Assembly (NCBI GenBank): GCA_031366005.1
Contig: JANLZB010000061.1
Coordinates: 1 to 38,018 of the forward strand
Source of the DNA: JANLUX01 sp031366005
GTDB lineage: Bacteria; Bacteroidota; Bacteroidia; AKYH767-A; OLB10
DNA: 38,018 nucleotides
Direction of reading: 5' to 3'
Shown: positions 30,778 to 38,018 of the stretch, one piece after another
How the letters are laid out: every line of letters begins with the position of its first letter
Numbering within the stretch: the first letter of the stretch is position 1
Program-made: the position numbers and the translations under genes
The notes under the pieces: generated by a model
Seen by the model: only the letters and a program-made list of their open reading frames with translations
Databases searched by the model: none
Told to the model about the DNA's origin: nothing

Positions 30778-32892
30778 ATGAAAAATATACTATTAATAGC
30801 ATTGGCTATACTTATGGGCAACAGTATTAAAGCACAAAACAATTCAGTAATCAATTATCCTATAACAAAAAAAACCGATCAGAAAGAAAATTATTTCGGT
30901 ACTGTTGTCAATGATCCCTACCGCTGGCTTGAATATGATACAGCTGCGGATGTAGGTGAATGGGTGAAGCAACAAAATGCGGTAACAAATTCTTACCTGC
31001 AGAACATCCCGTTTCGTGATAAGCTCAAACAACGAATTACTGAAATCATTAATTACCCGAAATACGCTGCACCTTTTAAAGCAGGCGAATATTATTTCTT
31101 CAGTAAGAATGATGGTTTGCAAAATCAAAGTGTGATTTATTATCAGAAAGGATTGAGTGGTGAACCAAAAGTTTTTTTAGATCCCAATGCGTTAAGCAAA
31201 GACGGAACATCAGCAATCACCATTTTAGGTTTATCAACTGACAAGAAAAAAATTGCGTATGCCATAAATGAATCCGGCTCTGACTGGGAAACAATTAAAG
31301 TGATGACTGTGGAAGATGCAAAACAAACAGGAGATGAATTAAAATGGGTGAAATTTTCAGGAGCTGCGTGGTTTAAAGATGGATTTTATTACAGCCGTTA
31401 TGATGAGCCTTCAAAAGGAACCGTGTTGTCAGGTAGAAACGAAAATCATCAGGTATGGTATCATCAATTGGGCACTCCTCAATCAAGCGATCAATTAATA
31501 TATAAAGATGCGGCACACCCGCTCCGTTATTTCAGTGCACAAACAACAGAGGACGAACATTTTCTTATCCTCTATGCATCAGAAGGAACTTACGGACAGG
31601 AATTATATTATAAAGATTTAACCAAGCCACATGATGAATTGAAATTATTATTTAAAGGATTTGATTTTGAATACGGAGTGGTAGACAATATTGGAGATAA
31701 TTTATTGGTAACAACAAATGAAGGTGCAGAAAACAATCATTTAGTATTGGTTAATCCACAACATCCTGCAAAAGAAAACTGGAAAACAATAATACCTGAC
31801 CAGGGACATCTGATGGAAGGAGCTGCAATAACCGGTAACAAAATTTTTGTTCGCTATCTGAAAGATGTTACCTCAAAGGTTATTCAATATGATTTAAATG
31901 GAAAGATGGAGCATGAAATAAAAATGCCGGCACTGGGTACTGTTGCTGGTTTCACTGGAAATCGTAATGACAATGAATTATTTTTCACATTTACTTCTTT
32001 CACTTTTCCTCCTGCAATTTATCGTTATGATATTGCAACAAGTCAAACGCAATCTTTTAAAACATCCGATGTAAAATTTAATCCTGATGATTACACAACT
32101 GAACAGGTGTTTTATAAAAGTAAAGACGGCACCAACATTCCAATGTTTATTGTATATAAAAAAGGATTAAAAAAAGATGGAAATAATCCGACATTGCTGT
32201 ATGCGTATGGAGGGTTTAATGTAAGTCTTACTCCTGCTTTCAGCGCGTCACGCATAGTGTGGCTGGAGAATGGAGGTGTGTTTGCAATGGCTAACCTGCG
32301 TGGTGGTGGCGAATACGGAGATAAATGGCATAAGGCCGGAATGTTAGATAAAAAACAAACTGTATTTGATGACTTTATTGCTGCCGCTGAATTTTTAAAT
32401 AACAATAAATATACTTCTCCATCAAAGCTGGCCATTCAGGGTGGTTCCAATGGCGGATTGCTCATTGGTGCAGTTGCCAATCAGCGTCCTGATCTTTTCA
32501 GAGTAGCTATACCGCAAGTCGGAGTAATGGATATGTTACGTTATCATAAATTTACTGTTGGCTGGGGTTGGGCTGTGGAATACGGAACAAGTGATAGCGC
32601 TAAATCATTTCAGAATCTATACAAATATTCTCCTTTACACAACATAAAAGATATTGCTTATCCTGCAACATTAGTTACTACAGCCGACCATGATGACCGT
32701 GTGGTTCCAGCGCATTCATTCAAATATATTGCAACATTACAGGAGCACCAGAAAGGAAATGCTCCGGTTTTAGTTCGTATTGATTCAAAAGCTGGACATG
32801 GTGCAGGAAAACCCTTAAGTAAAACGATTGATGAGATCACGGATATCTATTCATTCATACTCTATAATATGGCAGTTGAACCAAAACCTTGA
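30778..32892 (+). CDS. Prolyl oligopeptidase (S9A family)
   Basis: This 704-residue serine peptidase cleaves short peptides after proline. A signal peptide (1-~20, ending SIKAQ) suggests a periplasmic location. It has an N-terminal YPITKKTDQKENYFGT and DPYRWLEYD segment, a seven-bladed propeller (about 80-430) and an alpha/beta hydrolase domain. The catalytic triad is visible: Ser557 in GGSNGGLL, Asp in DHDDRVVP (around 639-640) and His674 in AGHGAGK. The order and lengths match the family. Its stop lies 5 bases before the ATG of purD, which suggests shared transcription. Confidence 0.95.
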   Translation: MKNILLIALAILMGNSIKAQNNSVINYPITKKTDQKENYFGTVVNDPYRWLEYDTAADVGEWVKQQNAVTNSYLQNIPFRDKLKQRITEIINYPKYAAPFKAGEYYFFSKNDGLQNQSVIYYQKGLSGEPKVFLDPNALSKDGTSAITILGLSTDKKKIAYAINESGSDWETIKVMTVEDAKQTGDELKWVKFSGAAWFKDGFYYSRYDEPSKGTVLSGRNENHQVWYHQLGTPQSSDQLIYKDAAHPLRYFSAQTTEDEHFLILYASEGTYGQELYYKDLTKPHDELKLLFKGFDFEYGVVDNIGDNLLVTTNEGAENNHLVLVNPQHPAKENWKTIIPDQGHLMEGAAITGNKIFVRYLKDVTSKVIQYDLNGKMEHEIKMPALGTVAGFTGNRNDNELFFTFTSFTFPPAIYRYDIATSQTQSFKTSDVKFNPDDYTTEQVFYKSKDGTNIPMFIVYKKGLKKDGNNPTLLYAYGGFNVSLTPAFSASRIVWLENGGVFAMANLRGGGEYGDKWHKAGMLDKKQTVFDDFIAAAEFLNNNKYTSPSKLAIQGGSNGGLLIGAVANQRPDLFRVAIPQVGVMDMLRYHKFTVGWGWAVEYGTSDSAKSFQNLYKYSPLHNIKDIAYPATLVTTADHDDRVVPAHSFKYIATLQEHQKGNAPVLVRIDSKAGHGAGKPLSKTIDEITDIYSFILYNMAVEPKP

Positions 32893-32897
32893 AACAA

Positions 32898-34226
32898 ATG
32901 AATATTCTTTTGTTGGGAAGTGGTGGTCGTGAGCATGCTTTTGCAAAGAAGCTGAGTGAGAGTCCACATTGCGAAAAACTTTTCATTGCTCCCGGAAATG
33001 CCGGTACATTAAGTTGTGGTGAGAACATTGCAATAGCTACAACTGATTTTGATTCGATAAAAACGTTTGTTATTAAACAAAATATTTCAATGGTAGTTGT
33101 GGGTCCTGAGGATCCGTTGGTGAAAGGAATTGTAGATTTTTTTCTTGGTGATAATGATTTGAAATCTATTCCTGTGATTGGTCCTGATGCTGCAGGTGCA
33201 AAACTGGAAGGAAGCAAAGCATTCAGCAAAGCATTTATGCAACGTAATAATATTCCAACAGCGGCTTATAAAAGTTTTACTGTTTCAAAAATTGATGAAG
33301 CATATAAATTTATTGATTCATTACAACCACCTTATGTTTTAAAAGCAAGTGGATTAGCTGCAGGAAAAGGAGTTTTAATTTTAGATGATGCTGACGAAGC
33401 AAAAGCAGAATTAAAAGCAATGTTGTTTAACGAAAAATTTGGTGAGGCAGGACATGAAGTAGTGATAGAAGAATTTTTAAACGGCTTAGAAGTTTCTGTA
33501 TTTGTTTTAACTGACGGAAAAAATTATCTGATTTTGCCTGAAGCAAAAGATTATAAAAGGATTGGTAATGGTGATACAGGATTAAACACAGGTGGAATGG
33601 GCGCAGTGTCTCCTGTTCCGTTTGTAACAAAAGAATTTTTGCAAAAAGTAGAAGAGAAAATTATAAAACCAACCATCAATGGTTTGGAAAAGGAAAATAT
33701 TAATTACAGAGGATTTATTTTTATTGGATTGATGGCCTCACCCCCTAACCCCCTCTCCAAAGGGAGAGGGGGAATTGAAACTCCTGAACCTTATGTAATC
33801 GAATACAATTGCCGTATGGGCGATCCTGAAACAGAAGTTGTGTTGCCACGGATCAAAACTGATTTGGTGGAAATATTTAATGCTGTTGCTAATCAAACAT
33901 TGGATAAAATAAAACTGGAAATTGATTCGCAAACTGCTGCAACGGTGATGATGGTTTCAGGAGGTTATCCCGGTAATTATGAAAAAGGTTTTGAGATAAA
34001 CGGATTGAATGATGTGAAAGAAAGCGCTGTTTTTCATGCAGGAACAATTTTAAAGGAAAACAAAGTGTTGACCTCAGGAGGAAGGGTGTTAGCAATTACT
34101 TCTCTTGCAAATTCATTGGAAGAAGCCTTAGAAAAATCATATCGCTCTGCAAAACAAATTCATTTTGATTACGAATATTATCGTATGGATATAGGGCAGG
34201 ATTTACTCGCATTACAACATCAATAG
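32898..34226 (+). CDS. purD: Phosphoribosylamine-glycine ligase with a repeat-encoded insertion
   Basis: This 442-residue ATP-grasp enzyme joins phosphoribosylamine and glycine in purine synthesis. Blocks are NILLLGSGGREHAF, VVGPEDPLVKGIVDFF, SKAFSKAFMQRNNIPTA, KASGLAAGKGV and EYNCRMGDPETEVVLPR. Between GFIFIGLM and YVIEYNCR, where family members have a short turn, residues ~280-298 hold extra sequence beginning ASPPNPLSKGRGG. It is encoded by a GC-rich palindromic repeat (33736-33774) read in frame. All catalytic blocks remain, so the enzyme is likely functional. The ATG at 32898 was chosen; a TTG three codons earlier overlaps the upstream stop. Confidence 0.94.
   Translation: MNILLLGSGGREHAFAKKLSESPHCEKLFIAPGNAGTLSCGENIAIATTDFDSIKTFVIKQNISMVVVGPEDPLVKGIVDFFLGDNDLKSIPVIGPDAAGAKLEGSKAFSKAFMQRNNIPTAAYKSFTVSKIDEAYKFIDSLQPPYVLKASGLAAGKGVLILDDADEAKAELKAMLFNEKFGEAGHEVVIEEFLNGLEVSVFVLTDGKNYLILPEAKDYKRIGNGDTGLNTGGMGAVSPVPFVTKEFLQKVEEKIIKPTINGLEKENINYRGFIFIGLMASPPNPLSKGRGGIETPEPYVIEYNCRMGDPETEVVLPRIKTDLVEIFNAVANQTLDKIKLEIDSQTAATVMMVSGGYPGNYEKGFEINGLNDVKESAVFHAGTILKENKVLTSGGRVLAITSLANSLEEALEKSYRSAKQIHFDYEYYRMDIGQDLLALQHQ
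33736..33774. repeat. In-frame palindromic repeat inside purD
   Basis: CCTCACCCCCTAA then CCCCCTCTCC-AAAG-GGAGAGGGGG: arms 33749-33758 and 33763-33772 are perfect complements. It is related to the copy in sufS at 22110-22140 and read in the opposite sense relative to the gene, giving SPPNPLSKGRGG. It is very GC-rich against its surroundings. Confidence 0.82.
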
Positions 34227-34286
34227 TTTTACCATGCAGAAAATAAAACTGTCAACTGCCAACTTTCAATTACCAAATTTTTTCTA

Positions 34287-35012
34287 ATGCTTCGCAAAAC
34301 AAGAGGCATTGTAATCACCACTACCGATTATGCTGAAGCAAGTGTGATTGCTAAAATATACACTGAAGAATTTGGATTGCAATCTTTTCTACTTAATGGT
34401 GTGAGAAAACAGAAATCGCGTTTCAATAAAAATTTATTGCATCCGCTCTCAACTGTTGAACTGATCGGTTACTATAAGCCACATAAAACTTTACATCGTG
34501 TTTCAGAATTATGTGCATCGCCACAATTAAGTTCCATACCTTATCAAACTGTAAAAACTGCACTGGCAATTTTCTTAGCAGAAGTGTTGCACCGTTCTAT
34601 CAAAGAAGAAGAAAAAAATACAGAGCTTTTTAATTTCATCCATCATTCAATTGAACTACTGGATATCTCCCATGATGATTGCAGTCGCTTTCATCTTTTT
34701 TTTATGATTCAACTCACACGGTATTTAGGGTTTCATCCCAATGCTACTTATTCTCCCACATCTTCTTACTTTGATTTGCAGGAAGGAGTATATCAAAGTC
34801 AACCACCCATGCATCCTTACTATTTAGAACCAGAGATCAGTAAAAAATTTCATCAGCTAACTGAGTTAAGCTTTGAAGATTCCCATCTATTAAAAGTGAA
34901 TGCTGTTGAGCGCAAACAACTGCTTCATGGATTGATCACTTATTATGAATTGCATCATACCCAAGGAACACGATTACGGGCTTATACAGTATTAGAAGAA
35001 ATAATGAGTTGA
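34287..35012 (+). CDS. recO: DNA repair protein RecO
   Basis: This 241-residue RecFOR-pathway protein helps load RecA on SSB-coated DNA. The N-terminal OB-fold starts LRKTRGIVITTTDYAEASVIAKIYTEEFGLQSFLLNGVRK in family-typical blocks, followed by a helical domain with FLAEVLHRSIKEEEKN. The Cys4 zinc motif of some RecO proteins is not present, as is common in Bacteroidota. It follows purD by 60 bases and converges with the sigma factor gene, with a shared terminator hairpin between. Confidence 0.88.
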   Translation: MLRKTRGIVITTTDYAEASVIAKIYTEEFGLQSFLLNGVRKQKSRFNKNLLHPLSTVELIGYYKPHKTLHRVSELCASPQLSSIPYQTVKTALAIFLAEVLHRSIKEEEKNTELFNFIHHSIELLDISHDDCSRFHLFFMIQLTRYLGFHPNATYSPTSSYFDLQEGVYQSQPPMHPYYLEPEISKKFHQLTELSFEDSHLLKVNAVERKQLLHGLITYYELHHTQGTRLRAYTVLEEIMS

Positions 35013-35021
35013 ATGAAAACA

Positions 35022-35052
35022 AAAAACCCGCTCCTTTCAGAAACGGGTTTTT
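35022..35052. terminator. Bidirectional terminator between recO and the sigma factor gene
   Basis: AAAAACCCG (35022-35030) and CGGGTTTTT (35044-35052) form a 9-bp stem with a 13-base loop. An A-run on one side and a T-run on the other suit termination of both converging transcripts. Confidence 0.85.
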
Positions 35053-35073
35053 CAAATTCACGGAGGATTTATC

Positions 35074-35937
35074 TTAACCTAAATATGCTTTTAATAATTT
35101 GTTGCGTGAGTTTTGACGCAGTGTTTTAATCGCTTTCTCTTTTATCTGGCGAACACGCTCACTTGTTAAATCAAATTTCTCACCTATTTCTTCCAATGAT
35201 AAGCCGTGCTGAATGCCAATACCATAAAACATTTTTATAACATCCTGTTCACGCTCACTCAAAGTTGCTAATGAGCGATTGATTTCTTTTTGTAAGCTCT
35301 CGTTCAATAATAATGCATCAGCTCCGGGAGAATCACCGTTTTCCAAAACATCCAGTAAAGTGCTATCCTCACCTTGTACTAAAGGGGCATCCATACTTAC
35401 GTGTTTGCCTGGCATTTTCATTGTATTCGCAATCTTATCCATTGGAAGTTCCAACAGGTTGCTCAATTCTTCTGCACTTGGCTCACGCTCAAATTTCTGT
35501 TCCAGTTCACTGAATGCTTTCTTAACTTTATTGGCAGCACCAAGCTGATTTAACGGAAGTCTCACAATACGCGCCTGCTCAGCCAAAGCCTGCATAATAC
35601 TCTGACGGATCCACCAAACTGCATAAGAAATAAATTTAAATCCACGGGTTTCATCAAATTTCTTAGCAGCTTTAATTAAGCCAAGGTTACCCTCATTAAT
35701 TAAATCCGGTAAGCTTAAACCTTGGGTCTGATATTGTTTTGCAACAGAAACCACGAAACGCAGGTTTGCTCTTACCAGTTTTTCCAGCGCCTTTTGATCT
35801 CCGGCACGTATGCGCCTGGCCAAATTCACTTCTTCCTGTGCGGTTATCAATTCTTCCTTACCGATTTCCTGTAAATACTTTTCAAATGAAGCGCTTTCAC
35901 GGTTGGTAATGGATTTCGTAATCTTTAGTTGTCTCAT
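35074..35937 (-). CDS. RNA polymerase sigma factor, RpoD/SigA family
   Basis: This 287-residue primary-type sigma factor of Bacteroidota has region 1.2 (ESASFEKYLQEIGKEELIT). Region 2 holds LPDLINEGNLGLIKAAKKFD, GFKFISYAVWWIRQSIMQAL. Region 3 follows, and region 4 ends with LSLEEIGEKFDLTSERVRQIKEKAIKTLR, a helix-turn-helix for the -33 box (quoted in part). It lacks the long region 1.1 of proteobacterial RpoD. It likely drives the TAnnTTTG promoters seen across this window. Regulation: a TACCTTCG near-match to the -7 element lies at 35993-36000, giving a leader of about 50 bases. Confidence 0.93.
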   Translation of the reverse strand: MRQLKITKSITNRESASFEKYLQEIGKEELITAQEEVNLARRIRAGDQKALEKLVRANLRFVVSVAKQYQTQGLSLPDLINEGNLGLIKAAKKFDETRGFKFISYAVWWIRQSIMQALAEQARIVRLPLNQLGAANKVKKAFSELEQKFEREPSAEELSNLLELPMDKIANTMKMPGKHVSMDAPLVQGEDSTLLDVLENGDSPGADALLLNESLQKEINRSLATLSEREQDVIKMFYGIGIQHGLSLEEIGEKFDLTSERVRQIKEKAIKTLRQNSRNKLLKAYLG

Positions 35938-35992
35938 ATCTTATTGATTATTAATGCTTTTTTATCGATTATTATTCTCTAATTTTCGGGGG

Positions 35993-36000
35993 CGAAGGTA
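35993..36000 (-). promoter_or_regulatory. Possible -7 element of the sigma factor gene
   Basis: Minus-strand TACCTTCG differs from TAnnTTTG at one position and lies 55 bases upstream of the sigma ATG. The rest of the 35938-36230 gap shows no other clear structure. Confidence 0.35.
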
Positions 36001-36230
36001 CGGATAAAAGTACACGTGTCAAGTATTATTTTTTGTAATCCGCTAACTAACGCATAACCAATTTTTAAATTGCATTTATTAAAATGATTGCTCCATTTCA
36101 TTTGATTATAATATTCTACAATCAATGCTGGCAAGTAATTTGACTTTTCCAAATATGCATCAGGTAATTGCGTTTGAGATAAAAGAATACAGCAGTTAAT
36201 GAACCATTGAATGTGTAAAACTATATTAAT

Positions 36231-36518
36231 ATGAAAAAAAACATGCCCACTTCCGCCAGTAAATTAGCCTTTGGTCAAAAACAAGAAAAAATGTCATTAA
36301 CCAGAGAACAAAAGAAAGAGCTTGACAGGTTAGATAACCAGTATGAGCGTATCAACCAAATTTCGGGAAGTGCCGGCATGAATCCAGATAAGTTTATTAA
36401 CGAGTTCAGCTATAAATTTATGGATGTGAGCGAACTTAATAAGCAGCAACTGGCCGAACGTAACGAAGGACGCAATAAAGCTTTTCATGATGTTCAAAAC
36501 CATAAGTCAAAAAAATAA
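36231..36518 (+). CDS. Small lysine-rich protein of unknown function
   Basis: This 95-residue protein is basic and hydrophilic, without signal peptide or membrane segment. MSLTREQKKELDRLDNQYERI is likely helical; MNPDKFINEFSYKFMDVSELN and a charged tail follow. I do not recognise a family. It stands alone between the sigma factor and a histidine kinase. The in-frame ATG at 36243 (MPTSASK) could be the true start. The regular codon pattern and lack of a better overlapping frame support it as a gene. Confidence 0.6.
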   Translation: MKKNMPTSASKLAFGQKQEKMSLTREQKKELDRLDNQYERINQISGSAGMNPDKFINEFSYKFMDVSELNKQQLAERNEGRNKAFHDVQNHKSKK

Positions 36519-36540
36519 GCTTAAATTATTTATGCTCATG

Positions 36541-36559
36541 TCCATTCATTGTTAATGGA
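36541..36559 (+). terminator. Possible weak terminator after the 95-residue gene
   Basis: TCCATT and AATGGA form a 6-bp stem with a 7-base loop, followed by a T-rich run (TATTTGTCTTTTTT). Confidence 0.3.
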
Positions 36560-36641
36560 TATTTGTCTTTTTTGAGATTTTTTTTCTCATTAAATTTTTT
36601 TCCATCCCCGATTTAATAAATTTACCCAAACTATCCGCAGT

Positions 36642-38018
36642 ATGAGCTTTTTAAAGAATACTATTTTTTCTATTGTTTTTTTTTATTTATTGACCTTTAA
36701 CAATATCCAAGCACAGGATCAGCAAATTGATAGTTTAATTATTGCATCAAAAAACAAGTCATTAAATTATAAGCAACGGATTCAACTTAATTTTTCAATT
36801 TATGACCGTTATGATGATCGTGAAATGTTTGCAAAAGGTAAACCTTATTTAGATTCTGCTCTTCAACTTGCTTTAAATAACGCTGACCATGAAGCTTATG
36901 CTGACACTAAAGTGAAATTAGGAACTTTTTTTTTGAGGTCTGACAATCATGTAGAGGCACAGCGATTACAATCAGAAGCACTGGAGATATATAAAACTGA
37001 AAATAAGCTGGAAAAAGCGGCTTTTGCTCTTATGTACCTTGGACTAATCTTTTATGAAAAGCAAGATTTAAACCAGGCCATTTCCTTTTACAATGAATCT
37101 ATTCAATATGCTCAGCAAGCTAATCCCCCATCGCAGGCATTGACTTCAAAATACTTAAAAGCACTTGCCTTAACTGAACGAGGAGACCTGGATGAGGCTT
37201 ATTTAATATTTAAAACACTGCTAAGCCAACCTGATTCCGCTATTGCCTTACAAAGAAGAATGGAAAGTCTTGTAGGCATAGGGGATATTTTTATGAAAAG
37301 GAATTTACCTGATAGCGCAGCTTTTTATTACAGAGCCACTTATAAATATTTTGATATCAATAATAATATTTCTGCCATTGCTTATGCAGGATCAAAACTC
37401 GCTAATGCTTATTTAAAGCAAAATAAAATTGATTCATCACTGGCAATTGGAAAGCGGTGTTTCATTATTGCAGATTCTCTTCATGATAATAACATAAAGC
37501 TTTCATCTTCAAAAATAATTTCTGAAGCACTGGTAAAAAAAGGCAATTACAGGGACGCATATTATTTTTTGAATTTGTATGATAGTTTGAAGGATGTGGT
37601 TTTTAATAATTCCACGGAAAAAAAACTTTATAACTTTCGTGTCACTTCGCAGCAGAATGAAATTAAAGCAAAAACAAAATACGCAGATCAGCAAAAAAAT
37701 TTAAAAAATGCTTTCATAGTTGGTTTTATCCTTGCATTGCTTTTATTAATTGTATCATTATTAAGTATCATACAAAACAGAAGAAAAAATCAAGAGCTTA
37801 AAAAATCAAATATTGAAGTACAGCAAACTTTAACTCAGTTGCAGGAAACCCAGGAGCAGTTAATAAGGCAGGAGAAACTTGCTTCACTTGGAAAGATGAT
37901 GGCAGGCATTGCCCATGAGATACAGAATCCACTCAACTTTGTAAATAATTTTTCGGATGCAAGTGTTTTATTAGCCAGGGATTTTGCAACGGCAGATGCG
38001 GAAGAGCGCACACAATTA
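36642..38018 (+). CDS. TPR-containing sensor histidine kinase, cut by window end
   Basis: This frame is open from ATG 36642 to the window edge (459 codons). A signal peptide (residues 1-~25, ending NIQAQD) precedes an extracytoplasmic tetratricopeptide-like helical region to about residue 350 (YLGLIFYEKQDLNQAISFYN is one clear repeat). One membrane span follows (about 357-378, AFIVGFILALLLLIVSLL), then a coiled coil (QQTLTQLQETQEQLI). The dimerisation domain has the H-box GIAHEIQNPLNFVNNFS, with the likely phospho-accepting His at 425. The ATP-binding domain lies beyond the window. TPR sensor kinases of this layout are common in Bacteroidota; the signal is unknown. A TTTA-type near -7 element lies upstream. 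Confidence 0.88.
   Translation, partial: MSFLKNTIFSIVFFYLLTFNNIQAQDQQIDSLIIASKNKSLNYKQRIQLNFSIYDRYDDREMFAKGKPYLDSALQLALNNADHEAYADTKVKLGTFFLRSDNHVEAQRLQSEALEIYKTENKLEKAAFALMYLGLIFYEKQDLNQAISFYNESIQYAQQANPPSQALTSKYLKALALTERGDLDEAYLIFKTLLSQPDSAIALQRRMESLVGIGDIFMKRNLPDSAAFYYRATYKYFDINNNISAIAYAGSKLANAYLKQNKIDSSLAIGKRCFIIADSLHDNNIKLSSSKIISEALVKKGNYRDAYYFLNLYDSLKDVVFNNSTEKKLYNFRVTSQQNEIKAKTKYADQQKNLKNAFIVGFILALLLLIVSLLSIIQNRRKNQELKKSNIEVQQTLTQLQETQEQLIRQEKLASLGKMMAGIAHEIQNPLNFVNNFSDASVLLARDFATADAEERTQL

Noticed and set aside
1..38018. CRISPR arrays, rRNA genes and insertion-sequence transposases
   Set aside because: I looked for regularly spaced repeats, rRNA-like blocks and DDE transposase frames and saw none; the repeats present are REP-like, palindromic or att-related.

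Overview
The window looks like a chromosomal segment of an AT-rich member of the Bacteroidota. Evidence: a secreted endonuclease ends in a type IX secretion (T9SS) type A sorting domain; at least eight genes carry the Bacteroidota -7 promoter element TAnnTTTG a short distance upstream; the primary-type sigma factor is a short 287-residue RpoD/SigA; Shine-Dalgarno sequences are weak or absent. I cannot place it below phylum from sequence alone.

Layout. 1-3600: remains of a thr operon. It holds the 3' end of a nucleotidyltransferase-like gene, a HicB-like antitoxin, a 56-codon C-terminal stub of homoserine dehydrogenase (thrA), an ORF6N-domain gene, then intact thrB and thrC, with two REP-like palindromes around thrC. 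3662-5308: secreted endonuclease I-type nuclease. 5345-5416: tRNA-Arg(CCT). 5403-9502: a compact 4.1-kb integrative element in the 3' end of that tRNA. It is bounded by 15-bp direct repeats and encodes a tyrosine integrase, two small HTH proteins, a replication-initiator-like protein and an OB-fold ssDNA-binding-like protein around an iteron- and hairpin-rich non-coding core. 9573-14696: SpmA/SpmB fusion, a lipoprotein, and divergent allantoinase and XdhC-type genes (purine breakdown). 14769-20636: RND efflux operon (adaptor, pump, TolC) with a four-helix-bundle gene inserted after the adaptor. 20666-28059, minus strand: SUF iron-sulfur operon (sufA, two small membrane proteins, sufB, four-helix-bundle, sufC, sufD, VapB/VapC-like pair, sufS, sufE, DUF59). 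28201-35012, plus strand: thiL, phoD-like phosphatase, prolyl oligopeptidase, purD, recO. 35074-35937, minus: sigma factor. 36231-38018: a small unknown protein and a TPR histidine kinase cut by the window end.

Two themes stand out. First, several housekeeping operons (thr, RND efflux, suf) are interrupted by small autonomous-looking genes (toxin-antitoxin, ORF6N, four-helix-bundle), and two conserved enzymes (SufS, PurD) carry in-frame insertions encoded by a GC-rich palindromic repeat. Second, the tRNA-Arg element combines HTH, Rep-like and ssDNA-binding-like genes in a tight operon, reminiscent of the regulator/Rep/ssDNA-binding core of filamentous-phage satellites, but with its own tyrosine integrase, paired arm-type repeats at both ends and no recognisable capsid or mobilisation gene. 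This is the best candidate for an undescribed system here.
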